From NCBI GenBank assembly GCA_033807775.1, contig CM066321.1, forward strand, positions 251,832,422-251,896,421: DNA of 64,000 nucleotides, in the 5' to 3' direction. Shown one piece after another: positions 57,551-64,000 of this stretch. The stretch comes from Saussurea involucrata. Its lineage: Eukaryota; Streptophyta; Magnoliopsida; Asterales; Asteraceae. The first letter of the stretch is position 1; each line of letters starts with the position of its first letter. Both the position numbers and the translations under genes were made by a program. The notes below the pieces were generated by a model. That model ran no database searches. It was not told where the DNA came from and saw only the letters and a list, made by a program, of their open reading frames with translations.

Positions 57551-59276
57551 TAAAGAGTTACTGAGGAATCTGACATCCAGCCACTACCTATTCGCAGGTC
57601 TGATAGAGTGCGTCATGCACCAGAAAGATATAATTTACTCATATATGATGGTGATGATACACAGGTAAATCTTGATGAGTCTACCAGTTATAAGGAAGCC
57701 ATGGCAGGCCCTGCGGCCGCTAAATGGAAAGAGGCTATGGAGAGCGAGATGAAATCCATGTATGATAATCAAGTATTGGACATGGTTGATCAGAAACCAG
57801 TCAAAAGACAGTGGGGTGTAAATGGGTCTTCAAGAAGAAGACTGGCATGGATAGCAAAGTACACACGTACAAAGCTAGACTGGTGGCGAAGGTCTACACA
57901 CAGACTCATAGTGTAGACTTTGATGAACCTTCTCACCGGTGGCTATGTTAAAATCCATCTGGGTACTCATTGCCATAACAACATTTCATGACTATGAAAT
58001 ATGGCAGATGGATGTAAAAACCGCTTTCTTTAATGGTAAGTTGTCTGAGGATGTGTTTATGACACATCCTGAGGGTTTTGTACCGTCCGAGCATCCTGAT
58101 AGAGTGTGTAAGCTTCAGAAGTCTATTTATGGACTTAAGCAAGCTTCTCGCAGCTGGAACATCTGCTTCGATCAGAAAATCAAAGAGTTTGGTTTTTTGA
58201 GGAGCGAAGATGAGTCATGCGTATGTGTCAGAACTAGTGGGAGCATTGTAGTCTTCCTTGTGTTGTATGTAGATGACATACTCCTTATGAGAAACGATAT
58301 CCCTACTTTGCGAAGCGTGAAAGCTTGGCTAGGGAAATGTTTTTCTATGAAGGACATGGGAGATGCAACATACATATTGGGCATCAAAATCTATAGAGAT
58401 AGATCTAGGCGTCTTATTGATCTAATCCAAAGTACCTACATAGATAAAGTGTTGAAGAAGTTCTACTTGCAGGATTCCAAAAAGGGGTTCATTCCTATGC
58501 AGCATGGTTTGGCACTTAGCAAGTCTCAGTGTCATAGTTCTAGTCCAGAGCTAGAAAGGATGAGTCGGATCCCTTATGTCTCGGCTATAGGATCAATCAT
58601 GTATGCCATGATATGTACTAGGCCTGATGTGTCGTGTGCTTTGAGCATGACGAGCATATATCAGGCCAATCCAGGAAATAACCATTAGACAGCAGTAAAC
58701 TCAAGTATTTGAGACGAACTAAAGAAATGTTCTTGGTTTGTGGAGGTGCGGAGGAACTCGGGGTAAAGGGTTACACTGATGCTAGTTTCCAAACCGATAG
58801 AGATGATTCTTGCTTGCAGTCGGGAATCGTGTATTTGTTGAACAGTGGTACAGTCTCTTGGAGAAGCTCCAAGCAGAGCACTGTAACCGATTCGACAACA
58901 GAGGTTGTGTACATTGCAATCAGCCATTGCAATCAACGAGGCTGCTAAACAGGCCGTGTGGATAAAGAAGTTCATCGGGGATCTTGGTGTAGTTTCTAGC
59001 ATTAATGATCCCATAGAGATCTTATGTGACAACGAGGGTGCAGTCATCCTGGCTAAAGAACCCAGATCACATAAGCGCACACGACATATACTCAGGAAGT
59101 TTCACTACGTTCGGAAGATTGTTGAAGACAGAGACATCATCATTAGTAGAGCTGGCAAAGATGGAAACTTGGCTGATCCATTCACCAAGCCTTTGTCGCA
59201 TACCAAGCATGATGCTTATACTATGTCCATAGGCATTAGATTTACTAACGATTTGGCTTTACTGTATTTCTTTTAG
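57551..59276 (+). pseudogene. reverse transcriptase and RNase H of W
   Basis: The RT begins near 57600 (SDRVRHAPERY), is broken near 57800-57920, and continues from 57939: WQMDVKTAFFNGKL, KLQKSIYGLKQASRSW, YVDD at 58266-58277, MKDMGDATYILGIKI, then GSIMYAMICTRPDV. A TAG at 58686-58688 and a frameshift separate RNase H: GYTDASFQTDRDD, WRSSKQSTVTDSTTE, a shift near 58920, then QAVWIKKFIGDLGV, LCDNEGAVILAKEP, and a histidine-rich end. Confidence 0.86.
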
Positions 59277-60162
59277 TTGATTTGAAATTTCAGAACTTGG
59301 ACACTTATTTTATGATGTATCGATATTATGATTGAGATCCTAATATATGCTTGGAGCAGATACTCAAATTCGGTGTACTATTAATGTTCTAATTTTGCAT
59401 GTTTATTAACTTCCTTGGACAATTATTTCAGAATTCTTCCACAGTCAGTCGTTCTACACTGGAAGGGAGTAGTGAATTAAGACTGATGTGGAGTGTTAGT
59501 TGATTGTCCATAAGAGATGGATATAGCATAGAGATGCGACTATACACTCACATGTACTTAATAGAGATCAAGTATTGGAACGACCCACACTTAGAGATTG
59601 CTCATGGATCATGTCACAAGCAATTCTACGATGGTAATATTTACTATCCATAAGTAGAGATACATGAGATTCTTGACACGAAGTGTGCTATGCCTTAATG
59701 TTTCTCCAACGTTGTCCGTAACAGGCGACTATAAAGAGAACCGTTGGGTGTAGCGTGATAGTGGGTAGGAGATCTATGTAGTCAATACTATTTTTTTCCT
59801 TTTATCTAGTAATAAAAGCGGTATCCATGGGCCCCTCGATGATTTGGTGATGACGTTAAATGTATGCATACTCGGACTAGATTGATGTTGGATCAAACTT
59901 ACAGTCCATCTTTAGGTTACACCAAATCTTTATCGAGAAACATAATAGTGAACGATCTGGAGACTGACTATGTTCCATGTCTCACGTTCACATGGATATC
60001 TGTAACAAAGGGATATTTGATCACTTACCTATAGGACTGCTTAACGCAGAAATTGAGTCTTGGATGACGTACCTCATGCTAACAGAAGGGGCAATGGTGT
60101 ATTGATAGATACTGACCATTGATATTACTATTCAGTTGTAGTGACATGTGCAAGTGAGAGTC
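59277..60162 (+). other. 3' untranslated region and polypurine tract of W
   Basis: Long non-coding stretch after RNase H, as also seen in remnant X. Ends with the purine tract CAAGTGAGAGTC (60151-60162) before the 3' LTR. Confidence 0.75.
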
Positions 60163-60856
60163 TGTTGGAGATATGCCCATTTAACACAACAAAATGGTAA
60201 TGGTTATAAAATGCATGGGGCCTATTGGGTCACACACACAGTTTAGTTGTGTAAAAGCAAGAAAATAGTCTAGAGGGTTTAACAAGTAATTAATTAAAGG
60301 TGTTTTAATTATATGGATATACTAGAGGGACTAACTAGTAATTAGTCCATATTTGTTATTAGACAATATCTAATTAATCTAGATAATTATTAGACTAATT
60401 GAATTATTATTAGATAATGTCAAACTAGTCTAGATAATTATGAGAATTAAATGTGATAGTTTTAAAGAGGAAGTTAAATCACTTTCCCCTAACTTTCTTG
60501 AAATCATCGACTTCTACTCTCTCCTCTCTCATTCACGGTGCAAAATTCATACCACGGAATTTTGACCAATTTCTTGACTAGCTACACAAGGTGATTAAAG
60601 TTTGGTGGCTTTGGAGATCGCAAAGAGAAGAGAAAGGAGACAATTTCTTGCTACATACAACTACATCTTTGGGGTGTGCTTCGGATAGAGAGAATCCTAC
60701 TATTTGTTTCTTCATCATCTTCATAAAAGGTCATTCTAAATCCTTCTCTTATTTTATGTTACTTTTAATTTTATTGTAACCTAATCACTGAAAGATAGTG
60801 TGTTCTTTTATGCTTCCTCTGTTTTGATAAAAGTTTTGTAATACACACATCCAACA
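60163..60856 (+). repeat. 3' LTR of W
   Basis: 694 bp, TGTTGGAGATATGCCC to CATCCAACA. Confidence 0.92.
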
Positions 60857-60861
60857 GAATC

Positions 60862-61906
60862 AACATATGAAACATTTAATATGCCTGTAAGTAGCACGGA
60901 GCCACTTAGTACAACAAATGTACTTTGAAAATGAGCTTTTTGATGTTCACTCCCCCAGGGATTCCATTCAATCATCGAAAAATACAAAGGAAATTCTATG
61001 AACGTTATGACAAGAAAACATATTCCTTGTGTGTACGTGCAAGTGTAGAAATGATTGAAGCAACTTATGCTTGATCAGGCTCAAATTGTGTAAACGTTGA
61101 GACAACAAGTTTTTCACGAACTTAATGTGCATGATCGAAGTGCGAAGGTGGGGCAAACTTCTTTTTAAATATCCAAACCTTCCGAATGAAAATTAGATAG
61201 GTTATGTGCTGCGTCCCCAAGAAAATTTTTGAATCACCTTTTTGTTAAGAAAGAGATGAGTAGCTGGTGGGGTTAAAGCAAGAGTTGGCATGGGCTCGCT
61301 GCCTATTTCAATGATGGTCACCAAAGAATGTAAGCCAATCAGTAGGGTGGCTGCCCGACTCAGAAATAGTTAGTGTAGAGTTCTTTTTTTCCTTTAACTC
61401 TGTTCTCATACCTCCTTTATGTTTTTAATCTGTTCACTTCTAACCAAACTCTCATTTACATTTTACCGCATAACACTATGAGGTTGTTCAACCGGATGAA
61501 CTTCCTCCCCAACTCTTTGATGTAGACCCCTCACCCCTCAATTACTCAAGGATAACCTATTGGGTAGGAAACACTGGTTAACGTGAATCCATAGAAGTTC
61601 TTTATGACATCACACTGATCCCATGAAATTTTGTCCTAAAAAGTTTGTGTTGTTCAACAGTTTAGCTTAACAATTATCTCAACAATATCAATAATATTTG
61701 AGCATTTGAACGTTAAAGATTTTCAAAACAAGGATATTGAATGAATGAAATGAATTCGAAAGACTTGTTTGAGAATCTGACAATGTATCAATCAGATCAA
61801 ATATCATGAAAGACAATCATGAAGTATTAGGGTATAAAAGAATGTGATAGTGTTTATATGAACAAATATAAACAATCTTTGAAATAAGCGCACAATCTTT
61901 TAAGCT
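60862..61906. other. host sequence right of W
   Basis: Continues the sequence left of 52579. AT-rich; a purine tract (complement of CTCCCCCAGG, about 60950) hints at another minus-strand retroelement end. No gene recognised. Confidence 0.35.
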
Positions 61907-62574
61907 TGTTGATCCCAGTTTATCTCAACAATGATGAACTCAAACAGAAAAGTGTAAAAACAAAGTATGAAACAGAATAGACGCAGAAGCTTTAATCAAC
62001 ACAAATATGTTTGAGTAATGGTAGATTTAACACATAGAGACATTAAGAAATAACATAAGGTATTAAGCTTTCAATGAGTCATATCTCATTAGAATATCAA
62101 AATAGCATTACACCTAGAACACACATTTATGTGTTTATTTCTCTCCAAGAATTCTCTCACTGCTATTCTGACCTATGTGTGTGCGCGCATGAAATGCAGT
62201 GTAGTGCTCACTACGTATAGAGGCAAGGTTGTCGTGGTTGTACAAAGAAAAGGCTGCCATCAATGAAATGGTGACACCTGGAAGTAATACATCGTGTTGT
62301 ACTATATGGATCTTCAGGATCTTCGTAATTACCTAAGTGAGAGGCACAAGCTCTTTGTCTTGAAAATGCACAAGTTCATTTTTCAGAAAGTTGGCCACAA
62401 AGAGGCTCTGTGTTCCAAGTATGATCTTCAGGTTAAGCTTGATTTCTTGAAAGTTGAACGACAGAGGCTTGAGGCTTCGTGCGGAGAGGTCTTGGTGTGA
62501 TCGGCAGAGGTCTTCTGCGGTCTTGTCCTTAGCCACTTTTTCAATACTTTTACAAGAAATTAATGGAGCTAACA
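61907..62574 (-). repeat. probable 3' LTR of a minus-strand retroelement
   Basis: 668 bp; on the minus strand it starts TGTTAGCTCC and ends GGGATCAACA. It is preceded on that strand by a purine tract AGAGGAGAT (complement of 62575-62583). No target duplication can be checked because only this end is in the window. Confidence 0.5.
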
Positions 62575-62649
62575 ATCTCCTCTACGTATTGAAAATGGAA
62601 AGATTATAGAGTTAAAAGAAACTTAAGCTAAAATGGACAAGAGGTATCA

Positions 62650-64000
62650 ATTTCAACCTCTGTAAAAAGATGATTCCATTAATAGTTTGCCAGAGGCATT
62701 ACTAATAGACAAATTACATGATTAATCAAAAGCAAGAGTTCGAGAGCAGTCGAAATTCTTGCATCGGAAAATCATTTATCTTCTTTCCAAAGTTGTTGGT
62801 CTTAAGTTCTTTGTAGAAGTAAGCGACAAGTTCTCTGAGACGCAGAGTGGCATCAATGTATGTGATCATTTGGTCTGCAACTTGTAGGTTGACAAACTCA
62901 AATCCTCTGTGCTTCATGATTGATTTTCTGAACTTGAGTAGGGTCTTTGTGGCGTATTTTTGGCAGTCATAGCTCACAAATAATTTCTTTTGTCCTTGTT
63001 CATTTTTGAAGACGTAGCCGATTCTGGGAGCAGTGATGATGGTTTTGGGAATTATGTCAGCAGAGCTTGGGCAGTGATCATCTGGTGTGGTCAGCTTTAT
63101 CTTCTTAACACCGAGGTCAAGAGCGATCTAAAAATCGAGTAGACAATAGAATACGAGCTTTTCCCTTATGACTTTCTTGATCACATGATGGGCTCTCTCG
63201 TGCTCTTTTCTCCATCCAATTCTCTGCATAGTCCAGTCATAAAGCTCTGCCAAGTCATATGGGTGCAAGTTTCTTATGTCAGCATCAGTGAACCTGTGTT
63301 TGGACATGTCTTCCATTTGGATATGGTATTGGCAATAATATAATTCCTTGTGGTGGGTGTGCAGAAGCTTTATACCGAATACCTCTTTGATTTTTGAGTC
63401 AGACCATACCAGTTATGCCTTTTGTGCCTTGGTTCTGTAGAAGTTTATTCTTATCTTCTCAACTACGTCAGAGTGAAGGGTAGGCTCTGGGATGACATCG
63501 TTCATGTGAACGCTATAGAGATATTTGTGCACTACCTATTCCATTCTTTATGAGGGAGTTTTGGGTAGGGAATTGGTTTCTTTAGTGCATCCATGTCGCG
63601 GATGACTTGGGCAACTCGATCTTCTGTAACCTTTTCCTTTCCTTTGGATTTTGTAGGGGCAGATGTTGCAAGTGGAGGGATAAATGACAGAGGTAGTGGT
63701 AGATCCCAATCCTCTTCTTAAGGTTTTGGGGTTAAGAAGGCGTTGTACCAGGGTTTTGTTGGGTATGGGTTGGGTTGAGGCTCAAAGGTTGGTTTTTGGG
63801 GTTCTTTCCCTTTGTCTTCTACCGTAGGTTTATCCTTGGGTTTTTCTTTTGGTTTCAGGCTCTGTGATGATTGAGTTGTGGTTGTTGAGGTTGTTGAGGG
63901 GGTTGTTCTGTGGCTTCCTTTTCTACTGATTTTTCCTTGATGTTCAGGTCCTTCTTGGCTTTTGAGGGTTTTGATGCAAAGGTTTTAACTCTTGGGGTTT
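62650..64000 (-). pseudogene. unidentified reading frame upstream of the minus-strand LTR
   Basis: Read right to left. A Pro/Ser/Lys-rich low-complexity stretch (64000-63600) is followed by a conserved-looking globular part: KPIPYPK-like near 63565, MEDMSKHRFTDADIRNLHPY (63316-63257), YDWTMQRIGWRKEHERAHHV, IREKLVFYCLLDF, then after a stop at 63126-63128 DDHCPSSADI, TIITAPRIGY, and MSYDCQKYATKTLLKFRKSI (62977-62918), ending NSCF at 62726. Several stops and frameshifts. It lies between an unseen pol and the 3' LTR, so it is probably an extra frame of that retroelement, as in V. Function unknown. Confidence 0.55.

Larger units (their letters stand above)
52584..60856 (+). mobile_element. Ty1/copia element W (defective)
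   Basis: 8273 bp; LTRs 52584-53277 and 60163-60856, TSD GAATC (52579-52583 and 60857-60861), tRNA-Met primer site, gag, zinc knuckle, protease, integrase, RT, RNase H and polypurine tract. Motifs such as YVSAIGSIMYAMICTRPDV and GYTDASFQTDRDD point to the Angela/TAR/Tork side of Ty1/copia; the exact lineage is not settled. LTRs differ by several per cent by eye, so the insertion is older than that of B. Confidence 0.92.

Overview
The window is plant nuclear DNA: GT-AG introns, LTR retrotransposons primed by initiator tRNA-Met (TGGTATCAGAGC sites), AT-rich sequence and many short inverted-repeat transposons. The LTR families look like those of eudicots, perhaps Asteraceae; that placement is an impression, not shown. 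I see one host gene, a PTH2-type peptidyl-tRNA hydrolase (24123-31572, plus strand, eight exons, apparently intact). Almost everything else is transposable-element sequence.

Left third (1-23422): a stack of nested LTR elements, four of whose joins are fixed by 5-bp target-site duplications (TSDs) or by LTR ends. A Ty1/copia remnant X (20992-23422) is interrupted by a minus-strand LTR (Y, 20059-20991). Y is interrupted by a Ty3/gypsy element Z (1-20058, its 3' LTR split). Z's LTR is interrupted by a minus-strand element A (2773-19131, TSD ACATA) with long LTRs and no recognisable coding. A's right LTR is interrupted by gypsy element B (10732-18256, TSD AAACC), whose gag is interrupted by a 244-bp solo LTR (12884-13127, TSD CAAGA). 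A 342-bp foldback element sits in Z's LTR.

Middle (23423-32716): the PTH2 gene. Intron 2 (3.1 kb) and intron 7 (2.5 kb) carry non-autonomous DNA transposons: an 851-bp hAT-like element with an 8-bp TSD, two adjacent PIF/Harbinger-like elements with TAA duplications, and two copies of a roughly 200-bp foldback repeat. One Harbinger-like element contains a 26-bp minisatellite that is stop-free in three frames.

Right half (32717-48413): a 15.7-kb SIRE/Maximus-like Ty1/copia element (V), with gag holding two zinc knuckles, a 2843-bp tandem duplication spanning the gag end to mid-RT, and a long extra (envelope-like) region after pol. That extra region is preceded by a G-box/CCAAT/TATA cluster and contains an 84-bp GT-AG segment whose removal keeps the frame and deletes a stop. 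The rest (48414-64000) is a decayed gypsy gag/pol piece, a minus-strand copia piece, a defective copia element W (52584-60856, TSD GAATC) and the 3' end of another minus-strand retroelement with an unidentified downstream reading frame.

No retroelement here looks competent: each coding region has stops, frameshifts, deletions or lost key residues. Coordinates of LTRs and TSDs were read by eye; divergences and clade names are approximate.
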